Origin: an uncultured Clostridia bacterium
GTDB taxonomy: Bacteria; Bacillota_A; Clostridia; TANB77; CAG-508
Direction of reading: 5' to 3'
NCBI GenBank assembly: GCA_947625985.1
Contig: CANQQF010000020.1
Span: 1-27,596, forward strand
Length of the DNA: 27,596 bases
The notes beneath the pieces are model-generated. The model searched no databases. It was not told the origin of the DNA and was given only the letters and a program-made list of their open reading frames with translations. Shown piece by piece: positions 17,218 through 25,959 of this stretch. How positions within the stretch are numbered: position 1 is the stretch's first letter; each line of letters starts with the position of its first letter. A program made the position numbers and the translations under genes.

Positions 17218-18522
17218 ATGTCAATTAGGTTGGATTTAAAAAACACAGGAATTGATCAGAAAGATATCTTAGGATATAAATCGAGAGTAGAAGTTATTCA
17301 TAAGGAGTTGAAAAAAAGGTCTAAAGATGAAAAAGATTTTGTTGGATGGTTAGAATTGCCAACAGATTATGACAAAAAGGAATTTGATAGAATTAAAAAA
17401 GCTGCTAAAAAGATAAAAAAAGAATCTGATGTTTTAATAGTTATTGGAATTGGTGGTTCATATTTAGGTGCAAGAGCTGTAATTGAAGCCTTAACAAGTT
17501 CTTTTAACAACATGAAAACTGACGAAGAAAGAGATTATCCACAAATTTTATTTGCAGGAAATAATTTAAGTTCAAATTATATAAATGAGTTAATAGAGTA
17601 TTTGGGAGATAAAGATTTTTCAGTCAATGTAATATCTAAATCAGGAACTACAACTGAACCAGCTATTGCATTTAGAATATTCAGAGAGATATTAGAAAAT
17701 AAATATGGAATAGATGAAGCAAGAAGTAGAATTTATGCAACAACTGATAAAGAAAGAGGAGCTTTAAATCAACTTGCTAAAAGTGAAGGATATGAAATGT
17801 TTGTAATTCCTGACAATGTTGGTGGAAGATTTTCTGTGTTAACAGCTGTTGGATTACTACCAATTGCTACAGCAGGAATAGATATTGATAAACTAATGAA
17901 AGGTGCACAAAATGCTCAATCAGAATACAATGATTCTGCTCTAAAATATAATGATTGCTACCAATATGCTGTAGCGAGAAATATTTTGTATGGAAATAAT
18001 AAAAATGAAGAAGTATTAGTAAATTATGAACCAAAAATGCACTATTTTACAGAGTGGTGGAAACAACTATATGGTGAAAGTGAAGGAAAAGATAAAAAGG
18101 GAATTTTACCAGTGGGTGTAGATAATACAACTGATTTACATTCAATGGGACAATATATACAAGATGGTAGGAGAAATTTATTTGAAACAGTAATAAATGT
18201 AAAATCTCCAGAAAGTGATATTGTAATAAATCCTGATGAAGATAATTTAGATGGACTAAATTATCTAGCAGGAAAAGGATTAGATTACGTAAACAAAAAA
18301 GCAATGGAAGGAACAGTTGCTGCGCATGTAGATGGTGATGTTCCAAATATAAGTATAACAATAGATAAATTAGATGAAGAAAATATTGGAGAATTAATAT
18401 ATTTCTTTGAAAAATCTTGTGCTGTTTCTGGAATTATTTTAGGAATTAATCCATTTAATCAACCAGGAGTAGAAGAGTACAAGAAAAATATGTTTAAATT
18501 GTTAGAAAAACCAGGTTATTAA
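17218..18522 (+). CDS. pgi: Glucose-6-phosphate isomerase
   Basis: 434 residues, slightly short of the usual Firmicute length of about 450. It interconverts glucose-6-phosphate and fructose-6-phosphate in glycolysis and gluconeogenesis. Sugar-phosphate site motifs are [12 protein letters not shown] (77-88), [10 protein letters not shown] (140-149) and [14 protein letters not shown] (from 202). The catalytic-loop region around [14 protein letters not shown] and [11 protein letters not shown] is intact, and the C-terminal [12 protein letters not shown] is typical. ATG follows AAAGAGG. It lies in line with tyrS upstream and pyk downstream; a 104-base gap before pyk with a hairpin suggests partial separation. 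Confidence 0.97.
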   Translation: MSIRLDLKNTGIDQKDILGYKSRVEVIHKELKKRSKDEKDFVGWLELPTDYDKKEFDRIKKAAKKIKKESDVLIVIGIGGSYLGARAVIEALTSSFNNMKTDEERDYPQILFAGNNLSSNYINELIEYLGDKDFSVNVISKSGTTTEPAIAFRIFREILENKYGIDEARSRIYATTDKERGALNQLAKSEGYEMFVIPDNVGGRFSVLTAVGLLPIATAGIDIDKLMKGAQNAQSEYNDSALKYNDCYQYAVARNILYGNNKNEEVLVNYEPKMHYFTEWWKQLYGESEGKDKKGILPVGVDNTTDLHSMGQYIQDGRRNLFETVINVKSPESDIVINPDEDNLDGLNYLAGKGLDYVNKKAMEGTVAAHVDGDVPNISITIDKLDEENIGELIYFFEKSCAVSGIILGINPFNQPGVEEYKKNMFKLLEKPGY

Positions 18523-18579
18523 ATTGTTTATCTGTATAAAAAACAAATAATTTATATAGATCAAATTGTATAAATAAAA

Positions 18580-18596
18580 ATGGCTATTTTAGCCAT
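18580..18596. other. Compact hairpin between pgi and pyk
   Basis: ATGGCTA (18580-18586) and TAGCCAT (18590-18596) form a 7-bp stem with a 3-base loop. No T-run follows on the plus strand, so it is a poor terminator for pgi. On the minus strand it is followed by TTTTTATTTAT, which again looks like an antisense terminator. It would lie near the 5' end of a pyk transcript if TATAAA (18569-18574) is used as a -10. Confidence 0.5.
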
Positions 18597-18626
18597 AAGG
18601 ATTAAAGCGAGTTTAGGAGGAAGAAT

Positions 18627-20072
18627 ATGAAAGAAGTTATAAGAAAAACAAAAATAGTAGGAACAATTGGACCAGCTAGTGATAGCGAGGAAACATTTAC
18701 AAAATTAGTAGAAGCAGGATTAAATGTTGCAAGAATAAATTTTTCACATGGAGGTTATGACGAAAACAAGGGTAAAATTGAAATGATAAAAAAAGTAAGA
18801 GCTAAATTAAATAAACCAGTAGCTATACTTATAGATACTAAAGGACCAGAAATTAGAACTGGAGTATTGGAAACAGGAGATGAAAAAGTACAAATTGTTG
18901 CTGGACAGAAATTTACTTTTGTTAATGAAGATATACTAGGTAATAATGAAAGAACGTCAGTAAGTTTTAAAGATTTATATAAGGATGTTGAAGTAGGTTC
19001 AAAGTTACTTGTTGATGATGGAGCATTAGAATTTAGAATAGTAGAGATTGTAGATAAAAATATTGTATGTAAAGCTTTGAATACAGCTTACTTGGGAAGT
19101 AGAAAAACAATGAATGTTCCTGGAAAGAAGTTAGCTCTACCAGCAATAACAGATAAAGATGTATATGATATTACTCAAGGTGTTAAAGCAGGTGCTGATT
19201 TTATAGCGGCATCTTTTGTTAGAAAAGCATCTGATGTTTATCAAATTAGAGACTTATTAAAGCAACTAGGTGAAGAAAAAGTTAAAATTATCTCTAAAAT
19301 AGAAAATCAAGAAGGAATAGATAATTTTGAAGAAATACTAGAAGTGTCTGACGGTATAATGGTAGCACGTGGAGACATGGGTGTAGAAATATCAATAGAA
19401 GGTGTTCCAATAGTTCAAAAGAAATTTATCAAAGGATGTAATGATAATGGTAAACCTTCAATAACAGCAACACAAATGTTGGAGTCAATGATATCAAATC
19501 CACGTCCAACAAGAGCAGAAGTTAGTGATGTTGCGAATGCTGTATATGATGTAACAGGAGCTATAATGCTTTCAGGAGAGTGTGCTATGGGTAAATATCC
19601 TGTTGAATGTGTTCAAACTATGGATAAAATATCAAAATCAATTGAGACTTCTATTAAATATTGGAAGCGCTTCAGTAGGAGAAAATTCCATATAGATGCT
19701 GAAGATTTAGAGTCAAATATTGCGTATATTGCTTGTATTACAGCAAATCATTTAAAAGCGACAGCTATTGTTGCATATACACATAAAGGTGATTCTATTC
19801 GTAGAATTTCAGGACTAGGATTAGAATGCCCAGTATTTGCAATAGCAGATGATGAAAAAACATATAATCAATTATCACTTACATGGAATGTTACTCCAAT
19901 ATTAGTAAAAGGAGAAGGTTTAAAAATAGAAAAGAAAATACAAGAAGGAATTAGGATACTTAAAGAACAAGGTGTTTTAGAAAAGGGAGACTTAGTTGTA
20001 TTAGCTGGAGGATCTAAAATCTTACCTGAAAGTGGAGAAAACAAAGTTGTTGGAGGCTTTGTAAGAATTTAA
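18627..20072 (+). CDS. pyk: Pyruvate kinase
   Basis: 481 residues. It transfers phosphate from phosphoenolpyruvate to ADP, the last ATP-making step of glycolysis. The TIM-barrel A domain and inserted B domain are shown by KIVGTIGPAS near the start, NFSHG, DTKGPEIRTG (70-79), the active-site stretch KIENQEGIDNFEEIL, MVARGDMGVEI and TATQMLESMI. The C-terminal regulatory domain runs to VLAGG and ends GGFVRI. The extra PEP-utiliser domain seen in Bacillus Pyk is absent. ATG follows AGGAGG. The next gene, der, starts 15 bases after the stop. Pfk, a frequent neighbour of pyk, is not in the window. Confidence 0.97.
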   Translation: MKEVIRKTKIVGTIGPASDSEETFTKLVEAGLNVARINFSHGGYDENKGKIEMIKKVRAKLNKPVAILIDTKGPEIRTGVLETGDEKVQIVAGQKFTFVNEDILGNNERTSVSFKDLYKDVEVGSKLLVDDGALEFRIVEIVDKNIVCKALNTAYLGSRKTMNVPGKKLALPAITDKDVYDITQGVKAGADFIAASFVRKASDVYQIRDLLKQLGEEKVKIISKIENQEGIDNFEEILEVSDGIMVARGDMGVEISIEGVPIVQKKFIKGCNDNGKPSITATQMLESMISNPRPTRAEVSDVANAVYDVTGAIMLSGECAMGKYPVECVQTMDKISKSIETSIKYWKRFSRRKFHIDAEDLESNIAYIACITANHLKATAIVAYTHKGDSIRRISGLGLECPVFAIADDEKTYNQLSLTWNVTPILVKGEGLKIEKKIQEGIRILKEQGVLEKGDLVVLAGGSKILPESGENKVVGGFVRI

Positions 20073-20087
20073 CAAGGAGGTGAAGGA

Positions 20088-21413
20088 ATGGCGAAACCTA
20101 TCGTAGCTATTATAGGAAAACCAAATGTAGGAAAGTCAACATTTTTCAATTATTTAGCTGGTAGTAGAATTTCGATAGTTGAAGACACTCCAGGTGTGAC
20201 ACGTGACAGAGTATATGCAGAAACAAACTGGAGAGGTAGAGATTTTACTATAATTGATACAGGTGGAATAGAACCTGAATCAGAAGATGTGATTTTATCA
20301 CAAATGAGAGAACAAGCAGACTTAGCTATGGCAATGGCTGATGTAATAATATTTGTTACTGATATAAGACAAGGATTGACTGCTGTTGATAAAGAAATTT
20401 CTTTAATGCTAAAGAAATCAAAAAAACCTATAGTATTAGTATGTAATAAAGCCGATAATTTTGATGTTGACAGACAATCTGCATATGAGTTTTATAATTT
20501 AGGAATAGGTGACCCATTTCCAATTTCTTCTACAAATGGTATAGGAATAGGAGATGTTTTAGATGAAGTGTTTAAGCATTTTCCAGAAGGTGAAAACGAA
20601 GATGATAGTGATGAAATAAAAGTTGCTGTTATAGGAAAACCAAATGTAGGGAAGTCATCTTTAATAAATAAAATTTTGGGAGAAAATAGAACAATTGTCA
20701 GCAATATTGCTGGAACTACCAGAGATGCGATTGATTCGAAATATGAAAATAAACATGGTAAATATGTATTTATTGATACAGCTGGAGTAAGGAAAAAAAG
20801 TAAAGTTAAAGAATCAATTGAAAAATTTAGTATAATGAGAACATTACTTGCAATTGAAAGAGCTGATGTGTGTTTAATGTTAATAGATGCATTAGAAGGT
20901 GTTACAGATCAAGATGCTAAAATAGCAGGAGAAGCACATGAAGCTGGAAAAGGAATTATAATAGTAGTAAATAAATGGGATGAGTATGAAAAAGAAACTG
21001 GAACTTTAGAAAAATATAAAAAAGAAGTTTATGCAAAATTATCATATTTATCTTATGCACCAATTATATTTATATCAGCAAAAACTGGAAAACGTGTTGA
21101 TAAAATTTTTGAAATAATTAATAATGTAAATGAACAAAATTCAAAAAGAATATCAACATCTGTATTAAATCAAGTTATAAATGAAGCAATTGCGATGGTA
21201 CAACCCCCAACAGATAGAGGAAGAAGATTGAAAATTTTTTATGGTACTCAAGCTTCAACAAAACCACCGACATTTGTTATATTTGTAAATAGTAAACAAT
21301 TATTCCATTTTTCATATCAAAGATATATAGTTAACCAAATAAGAAAAGAATTTGGATTAGAAGGAACGCCAATAAGAATAATTGTTAGAGAAAAAAAAGA
21401 GAAAGAGGTGTAG
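20088..21413 (+). CDS. der: Ribosome-assembly GTPase Der (EngA)
   Basis: 441 residues. Two consecutive GTPase domains are followed by a KH-like domain, an arrangement unique to Der. The first P-loop is GKPNVGKST (10-18), with DTPGVTRD as its switch region, DTGGIEP and NKAD. The second is GKPNVGKSS (about 183-191) with AGTTRDAID, DTAGVRKKS and NKWDEYEK. The KH-like C-terminus has NQVINEAIAMVQPP. It acts in maturation of the 50S subunit and is usually essential. ATG follows AGGAGGTG. plsY follows with a 4-base gap, in the common order der-plsY-gpsA. Confidence 0.97.
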   Translation: MAKPIVAIIGKPNVGKSTFFNYLAGSRISIVEDTPGVTRDRVYAETNWRGRDFTIIDTGGIEPESEDVILSQMREQADLAMAMADVIIFVTDIRQGLTAVDKEISLMLKKSKKPIVLVCNKADNFDVDRQSAYEFYNLGIGDPFPISSTNGIGIGDVLDEVFKHFPEGENEDDSDEIKVAVIGKPNVGKSSLINKILGENRTIVSNIAGTTRDAIDSKYENKHGKYVFIDTAGVRKKSKVKESIEKFSIMRTLLAIERADVCLMLIDALEGVTDQDAKIAGEAHEAGKGIIIVVNKWDEYEKETGTLEKYKKEVYAKLSYLSYAPIIFISAKTGKRVDKIFEIINNVNEQNSKRISTSVLNQVINEAIAMVQPPTDRGRRLKIFYGTQASTKPPTFVIFVNSKQLFHFSYQRYIVNQIRKEFGLEGTPIRIIVREKKEKEV

Positions 21414-21417
21414 GCTT

Positions 21418-22050
21418 ATGTTAGTATACATAGTTATGGCAATTATTGCATATGCAATAGGTAGCATTAATTTTTCTGTTGTAATTAGCAAAAAAATGGC
21501 AGGTTTTGATGTTAGAGAAAAAGGTAGTGGAAATGCAGGAAGTACCAATATGCTTCGTGCAGTTGGTAAAAAAGCTGCAGCAATTACATTAGTATGTGAT
21601 ATATTAAAAGGTATAGTGCCAACATTAATAGCAATATTAATAGGAAATATTATAGGAGAAGGTGTTGATAAAGTTCTATTAGTACAATTATCTTGTGTAG
21701 CAGTTGTTTTAGGACATACTTATCCGATTTTCTTTCAATTCAAAGGGGGAAAAGGTGTTGCTACATCTTTAGGAATTTGCTTAATTGTTAACTGGCAAAT
21801 CGGGTTGATATGCTTAGTATTTGCTTTAGCTATAATGGCGATAACAAGAATGGTTTCTTTAGGCTCAATTTCAGCAGCTGTACTATTTCCTGTTCTAACT
21901 TTATTTATACATGAAAATTACATTGTTGAAGGCTCATATTTTGTATTTGGAATAATTATGGCTATTGTTATAGTATTTAATCATAGAAGTAATCTGAAAA
22001 GAATATTATCAGGTACAGAAAATAAATTAAGTTTTAAAAAATCAAATTAA
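21418..22050 (+). CDS. plsY: Glycerol-3-phosphate acyltransferase PlsY
   Basis: 210-residue polytopic membrane enzyme that moves the acyl group from acyl-phosphate to glycerol-3-phosphate, giving lysophosphatidic acid. The three conserved PlsY motifs are present: the first around GSGNAGSTNMLRAVG, the second around GHTYPIFFQFKGGKGVATSLG, and the third toward the C-terminus around FNHRSNLKRILSGTE. Several hydrophobic segments run through the whole length. The start at ATG 21418 is chosen because GAAAGAGGTG lies 6 bases upstream at the very end of der; an in-frame ATG 36 bases upstream lies within der and has no ribosome site. It needs PlsX for acyl-phosphate, which is not in the window. gpsA, which makes its other substrate, follows. 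Confidence 0.96.
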   Translation: MLVYIVMAIIAYAIGSINFSVVISKKMAGFDVREKGSGNAGSTNMLRAVGKKAAAITLVCDILKGIVPTLIAILIGNIIGEGVDKVLLVQLSCVAVVLGHTYPIFFQFKGGKGVATSLGICLIVNWQIGLICLVFALAIMAITRMVSLGSISAAVLFPVLTLFIHENYIVEGSYFVFGIIMAIVIVFNHRSNLKRILSGTENKLSFKKSN

Positions 22051-22076
22051 AAAGAATAAGGAAGGATAAGATAAAA

Positions 22077-23060
22077 ATGAAGAAAATAGCAGTTATAGGA
22101 AGCGGAAGTTGGGGAATAGCACTATCAACTCATCTAGCAAAATTAGGCAATAAAGTAAAAGTATGGTCTTTTTCTGAGAAAGAAAGAGATTTGATTAACA
22201 ATGAAAAAAAATGTATGTTTTTGCCAGAAGTAAAACTACCAGATGGTATTGAGTGCTCAACAGATATTAAATATGTAGTTGAAGATACAGAATTTATATT
22301 ACATGTAACACCATCTAAATTTACAAGAGAAACTTTTGTAAAATACAAAGATTATGTTGGAAATACTCCTATAATAATATGTTCAAAAGGATTTGAAAAA
22401 GAATCACTATGTACACTTGATGAGGTTATACTTGATGAAAAACCAGATGCCAAGATAGGTGTTTTATCAGGTCCAAGTCATGCAGAAGAAGTTTCAATAG
22501 GAACACCAACATTATTAGTAATAGCTTCTAAAGAGCAACAAATATTAAGATTAATTCAAAATACTTTTATGTGTGATAAGATGAGGGTATACACTTCAAC
22601 AGATATAAAAGGTGTGGAACTAGGAGCAGCTTTAAAGAATATTATAGCTTTTTGTGCTGGAGCAGCATATGAATTAAATTTAGGAGACAATACTTTTGCA
22701 GCTTTATTAACAAGAGGTCTTTCTGAAATAACTAGATTGGGTGTAGAACTAGGTGGTAAAAAAGAAACATTTTATGGTCTTAGTGGCTTAGGCGATTTGA
22801 TAGTAACGTGTATGAGTGAACACAGTAGAAATAGAAAAGCAGGAAGGTTAATAGGTAGAGGAAAAACATTAGAAGAAACTAAGAAAGAAGTTGGTATGGT
22901 TATTGAAAGTATAGACAACATTGAAGTTGCATATGAACTTGCAAATATACATGACATCGATATGCCAATTATAGATACAGTATATCAAGTAATATATAAA
23001 GGATTAGAACCACGTACTGCCGTAGAAAAACTGATGACAAGAGCTAAGAAAAAAGAATAA
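22077..23060 (+). CDS. gpsA: Glycerol-3-phosphate dehydrogenase [NAD(P)+]
   Basis: 327 residues. It reduces dihydroxyacetone phosphate to sn-glycerol-3-phosphate for phospholipid synthesis. The N-terminal dinucleotide-binding fold has GSGSWGIAL (8-16). The middle has GPSHAEEVSIGTPT, then the catalytic-lysine segment ELGAALKNIIAFCAGA, and the substrate-binding region GLSGLGDLIVTC with SRNRKAGRLIGRG. The C-terminus is all helical. ATG follows GGAAGGA. It is 26 bases after plsY, so the acyl acceptor and the acylating enzyme are made from one operon. No terminator is visible after it; the next gene has its own -10. Confidence 0.96.
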   Translation: MKKIAVIGSGSWGIALSTHLAKLGNKVKVWSFSEKERDLINNEKKCMFLPEVKLPDGIECSTDIKYVVEDTEFILHVTPSKFTRETFVKYKDYVGNTPIIICSKGFEKESLCTLDEVILDEKPDAKIGVLSGPSHAEEVSIGTPTLLVIASKEQQILRLIQNTFMCDKMRVYTSTDIKGVELGAALKNIIAFCAGAAYELNLGDNTFAALLTRGLSEITRLGVELGGKKETFYGLSGLGDLIVTCMSEHSRNRKAGRLIGRGKTLEETKKEVGMVIESIDNIEVAYELANIHDIDMPIIDTVYQVIYKGLEPRTAVEKLMTRAKKKE

Positions 23061-23090
23061 AAATAATGAATAATTAAGTATTAAAAAAGA

Positions 23091-23096
23091 TATAAT
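23091..23096 (+). promoter_or_regulatory. Probable -10 of the zinc-ribbon gene and dtd
   Basis: Perfect TATAAT 23 bases before ATG 23119, without a recognisable -35. A start near 23103 would leave only the GGAGG site and a short spacer as leader. Confidence 0.4.
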
Positions 23097-23118
23097 AATA
23101 CATATGGAGGTATGTACA

Positions 23119-23727
23119 ATGGAATTTTTTGATAAATTAGGAGAAAAAGCAAGTAAGACATATAAAGCAACTGCTGAGAAAACTGGTAAACTAGCCAAGG
23201 GAACAAGAATAAAATTTAAAATAAATGAATTAAAATCATCTGTTATTGATATATATGAAGAAATCGGAAAAAAAGTATATGAAAGACATGAAGAAGGCAA
23301 AAAATCAATTAGTTTTGAAAGAGATTTGTCAGAAGAAATAAAGAAACTAGAAGAAATAACAGGTAAAATTACTAAATTAAATGAAGAATGTTTATCTTTA
23401 AAAGATAAAAGAAAGTGCCCTGAATGTTATTTTGAAGTTGAAAAAGATGCTAATTTTTGCTCAAATTGCGGAGTAAAATTAGAAAAACAAGAAGTAATTG
23501 AACCAGAATTAGTTGAAGAAGAACAAGAAAGTAAGCAAGAAGATAAACAAGAAAATAGGCAAGAAGATAAAAAAGAGAATAAAGAAGAAAAAAAAGCTGA
23601 AAAACAAAGCAAAAAAAATGATAATAAAAAAGCTAAAGATGATTTACAAAAAACAGTTGAAGTAGAATCATCAGTTAAAGAAGTTAAAGAAAATGATAAA
23701 AAAGAGAAAAAAGAAAGTAAGGAATAG
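23119..23727 (+). CDS. Zinc-ribbon protein with coiled coil and charged C-terminal tail
   Basis: 202 residues, not assigned to a characterised family. The N-terminal 95 residues are helical and charged, probably a coiled coil (DKLGEKASKTYKATAEKTGK, later SEEIKKLEEITGKITKLNEE). A four-cysteine ribbon follows (Cys100, Cys103, Cys114, Cys117; CPEC and CSNCG), then about 75 residues of Lys/Glu/Gln low-complexity tail with repeats of the QEDK/QENR type. No membrane segment or signal peptide is seen. The start at ATG 23119 is chosen because GGAGG lies 8 bases before it; the upstream in-frame ATG at 23104 overlaps that site and the predicted transcription start. dtd follows after three bases. Confidence 0.82.
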   Translation: MEFFDKLGEKASKTYKATAEKTGKLAKGTRIKFKINELKSSVIDIYEEIGKKVYERHEEGKKSISFERDLSEEIKKLEEITGKITKLNEECLSLKDKRKCPECYFEVEKDANFCSNCGVKLEKQEVIEPELVEEEQESKQEDKQENRQEDKKENKEEKKAEKQSKKNDNKKAKDDLQKTVEVESSVKEVKENDKKEKKESKE

Positions 23728-23730
23728 ACA

Positions 23731-24168
23731 ATGAAATTAGTAATACAAAGAGTAAAAAATGCACAAGTAGAAGTTGATAGTAAAATAGTAGGAAAAATAG
23801 AGAAAGGTTTTCTTGTATTAATTGGAATTACACATGATGATACAGAGGCAAATGCAGATTACTTAGCAAAAAAGTTATGCAACTTACGTATATTTGAAGA
23901 TGAAAATGAAAAAATGAATTTAGCACTAAAAGATGTAGGAGGAGAATTATTGTTAGTATCACAATTTACTCTTTATGCAAATTGTGCAGATGGAAATAGA
24001 CCAAGTTTTACTGATGCTGCAAGACCAGATGAAGCAGAGAAGTTATATGAATATTTTTGTAAAAAATGTGAAGAATATAATATTCATATTGAAAAAGGAA
24101 TATTTGGTGCTGATATGAAAGTTAGCTTACTGAATGACGGACCAGTAACAATAATTATGGAAAAATAG
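23731..24168 (+). CDS. dtd: D-aminoacyl-tRNA deacylase
   Basis: 145 residues, the normal length. It hydrolyses D-amino acids (and glycine mischarged on tRNA-Ala) from tRNA and so protects translation. Family motifs are [15 protein letters not shown] at the start, the active-site segment [11 protein letters not shown] and the cross-subunit [10 protein letters not shown] at the C-terminus, which carries the Gly-cisPro pair. GTAAGGA at the 3' end of the preceding gene is its ribosome site; the gap is three bases, so translation is coupled. It is the last gene of the plus-strand run and is followed by a strong terminator. relA, often beside dtd in Firmicutes, is not present. Confidence 0.96.
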   Translation: MKLVIQRVKNAQVEVDSKIVGKIEKGFLVLIGITHDDTEANADYLAKKLCNLRIFEDENEKMNLALKDVGGELLLVSQFTLYANCADGNRPSFTDAARPDEAEKLYEYFCKKCEEYNIHIEKGIFGADMKVSLLNDGPVTIIMEK

Positions 24169-24176
24169 TTTTAATT

Positions 24177-24205
24177 AAGAAGGTGTATATTTTACACCTT
24201 CTTTT
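24177..24205. terminator. Bidirectional terminator after dtd
   Basis: AAGAAGGTGTA (24177-24187) pairs over 11 bp with TACACCTTCTT (24193-24203) around 5 bases, followed by T residues. On the opposite strand it directly follows the stop of the minus-strand gene at 24204. Confidence 0.9.
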
Positions 24206-24488
24206 AATATGGAAACCTTTCAAATAAATATTGTATTATACTGTTTCCATTTCTTTCTGTAATATTTATATATACATTTTTATCAAGAGAAATAAACATA
24301 GTTAAAGAATAATTGTCAATATTGTCAATATAAATTCCTATCAGATCACTAATTTCTACTGGATTTCGGTATTGCTTTTTCCATACTAAGCTGTCATTTA
24401 ACCCGATGTCAGTAGAATTATAATAACTACTTAAAAATCTATTTATTTCACCTTTTTTTTCACTATATAAATTTATAAATGTAACCAC
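24204..24488 (-). CDS. Conserved hypothetical protein, 94 residues
   Basis: Minus-strand reading frame starting with GTG at 24488, with GGAG seven bases upstream. The product is small and acidic-aromatic (FINLYSEKKGEINRFLSSYY, IGIYIDNIDNYSLTMFISLD, INITERNGNSIIQYLFERFPY). I recall similar short proteins ending in ERYPY/ERFPY in clostridia, but no function is known to me. There are no membrane segments and no catalytic motif. It stands alone between terminators, with a probable -10 TATACT on the minus strand (24531-24526), and is divergent from the membrane-anchored gene at 24615. Confidence 0.75.
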   Translation of the reverse strand: MVTFINLYSEKKGEINRFLSSYYNSTDIGLNDSLVWKKQYRNPVEISDLIGIYIDNIDNYSLTMFISLDKNVYINITERNGNSIIQYLFERFPY

Positions 24489-24525
24489 AATACTTCTCCA
24501 ATAAAATAATAATTTCTTTAAATTT

Positions 24526-24531
24526 AGTATA
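24526..24531 (-). promoter_or_regulatory. Possible -10 of the 94-residue hypothetical gene
   Basis: TATACT on the minus strand, about 38 bases before the GTG start. The -35 region is not recognisable, so this is tentative. Confidence 0.3.
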
Positions 24532-24614
24532 GTTAATAAACAGAAAATTATACGAAGAATAAATATAAAAAAAATGGAAATACTATAAAAAGAAACTTTG
24601 AAAGAGGGTTGTTT

Positions 24615-25556
24615 ATGAACAATAAATTGAAAATAATAGCTTTTATAATATTATTAATCGTAGTTATAATTTTTAGTTATCTTATATATTCGAATGCTAC
24701 AAAAAATGATGAAAATATATTAAAAGATAAAGTTGTTACAGAAATAAAATATTTAGAAGTGAAACTTGTTAACATAGCTAATAGGATGAATAATATTACT
24801 ACCCAGAACTATAAAGTGACTTCAAAAGAAGTTGAGGAAGAATCTGGAACAAGCTCAAGTAGTAATTTAGATTCTGAAAGTGGGCAAGATTTACAAAGTC
24901 AAGATAATGGAGAAAGTAAAGAATCATCAAGCAGTTCAGAAGAAAGTAAAGAAAACAGTAGCTTAAAGGATTCTTCAGGAGGAGAACAAAAAGTTGAAGA
25001 ATTTAATATGGAGGAAGTAAAAGAATTACCAATAGGAGAAGAAGAAATTAATTGGGATGAAGTATTAAAAGAAATAGAAGAGATATATACTATAATGCCT
25101 ACAATAACATTGGATTTATATCAAACAAATGTGAATCAAGAAGATATATTAAATTTTAATACGTTTTTAGACGAATTAGCTATTGTAGCAAAAAATAAGG
25201 AAGAAGAAAATACATTAAATAAAATATGTGAAATGTATGCAAATATTTCCAAATTTATAGATAATACGACTGAAGATGATGCATATAAAACAACTATAAA
25301 AACCAAAGAAAATGTATTAAAAGGCTATACAGCTGCAAGTTTTGAAAAGTGGGATGAAACGGTAGCAAATATACAGAACGGTATAGATATTTTTTCTGCT
25401 TTATTAACAAATACCAATATAGAAAATGAAAAACAAGTTAATATAAATAGAGCATATGTTATTATAAATGAATTAAAAAACGCTGCAAATAAGCAAGACA
25501 AAGACATATTTTTCATAAAATACAAGAATTTACTAGAAGAAATGAATAGTATGTGA
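24615..25556 (+). CDS. Membrane-anchored protein with Ser/Glu-rich linker, function unknown
   Basis: 313 residues. The N-terminus (about 6-25, IIAFIILLIVVIIFSYLIYS) is a single hydrophobic segment after a short basic start, best read as an uncleaved anchor with the rest outside the cell. No lipobox cysteine is present. Residues of about 71-128 are a low-complexity linker of Ser, Glu, Asp and Gln. The C-terminal part (about 130-313) is acidic and helical. I do not recognise the family. ATG 24615 is chosen because GAGG lies seven bases upstream; an in-frame TTG at 24609 is inside that spacer. Its stop codon TGA provides the TG of the rnpB extended -10, so the two genes are physically interlocked. 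Confidence 0.78.
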   Translation: MNNKLKIIAFIILLIVVIIFSYLIYSNATKNDENILKDKVVTEIKYLEVKLVNIANRMNNITTQNYKVTSKEVEEESGTSSSSNLDSESGQDLQSQDNGESKESSSSSEESKENSSLKDSSGGEQKVEEFNMEEVKELPIGEEEINWDEVLKEIEEIYTIMPTITLDLYQTNVNQEDILNFNTFLDELAIVAKNKEEENTLNKICEMYANISKFIDNTTEDDAYKTTIKTKENVLKGYTAASFEKWDETVANIQNGIDIFSALLTNTNIENEKQVNINRAYVIINELKNAANKQDKDIFFIKYKNLLEEMNSM

Positions 25557-25562
25557 TATAAT
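25554..25562 (+). promoter_or_regulatory. Extended -10 promoter of rnpB
   Basis: TGATATAAT, where TGA is also the stop codon of the preceding gene. Transcription would start at about 25569-25570, which is exactly the first base of the P1 helix of RNase P RNA. Confidence 0.7.
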
Positions 25563-25569
25563 AGAGAAT

Positions 25570-25919
25570 AGAGTAAATTGAATAGTCGCTGGTAAATTTC
25601 GAAAGGAATTACGAGAGGAAAGTCCGGGCTCCATAGAGCAAAGATGCTAGATAACGTCTAGTGAGGGTAACCTTAAGGAAAGTGCAACAGAAAATAACCG
25701 CCTAATTTATATTAGGTAAGGGTGAAAAGGTGAGGTAAGAGCTTACCGCCACTGTGGTGACATAGTGGGTCAATGTAAACCCCATCTGGAGCAACACCTA
25801 AATTAGAAGATTAAGTCTGCTCGACGCCTTCTTATCTGTGTGGCTTGAAGTATATAGTGATATATACTCTAGATAAATGACTATTTTAAATGACAGAACC
25901 CGGCTTACAGATTTACTCT
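25570..25919 (+). ncRNA. rnpB: RNase P RNA (class A type)
   Basis: Catalytic RNA that trims the 5' leader from tRNA precursors. The ends AGAGTAAAT (25570-25578) and ATTTACTCT (25911-25919) form the P1 helix over 9 bp. Inside are the universal blocks GAGGAAAGTCCGGGCTCC (about 25614-25631), AGTGCAACAGAAAATAACCG, GGGTGAAAAGGTG with GGTAAGAGC, and the terminal ACAGAACCCGGCTTACAG (about 25893-25910). The A-type CRI blocks rather than the Bacillus B-type ones fit Clostridia. The P12 and P19 details were not folded. Confidence 0.97.
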
Positions 25920-25936
25920 TATTTAAAAATAAAAAG

Positions 25937-25959
25937 AAACCTTCTATAAGAAGGTTTTT
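25937..25959. terminator. Bidirectional terminator after rnpB
   Basis: AAACCTTCT (25937-25945) pairs with AGAAGGTTT (25949-25957), loop ATA, followed by TTTTT on the plus strand. On the minus strand it directly follows the stop of the DUF45-like gene and is followed by TTTCTTTTTATTTTT. Confidence 0.88.
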
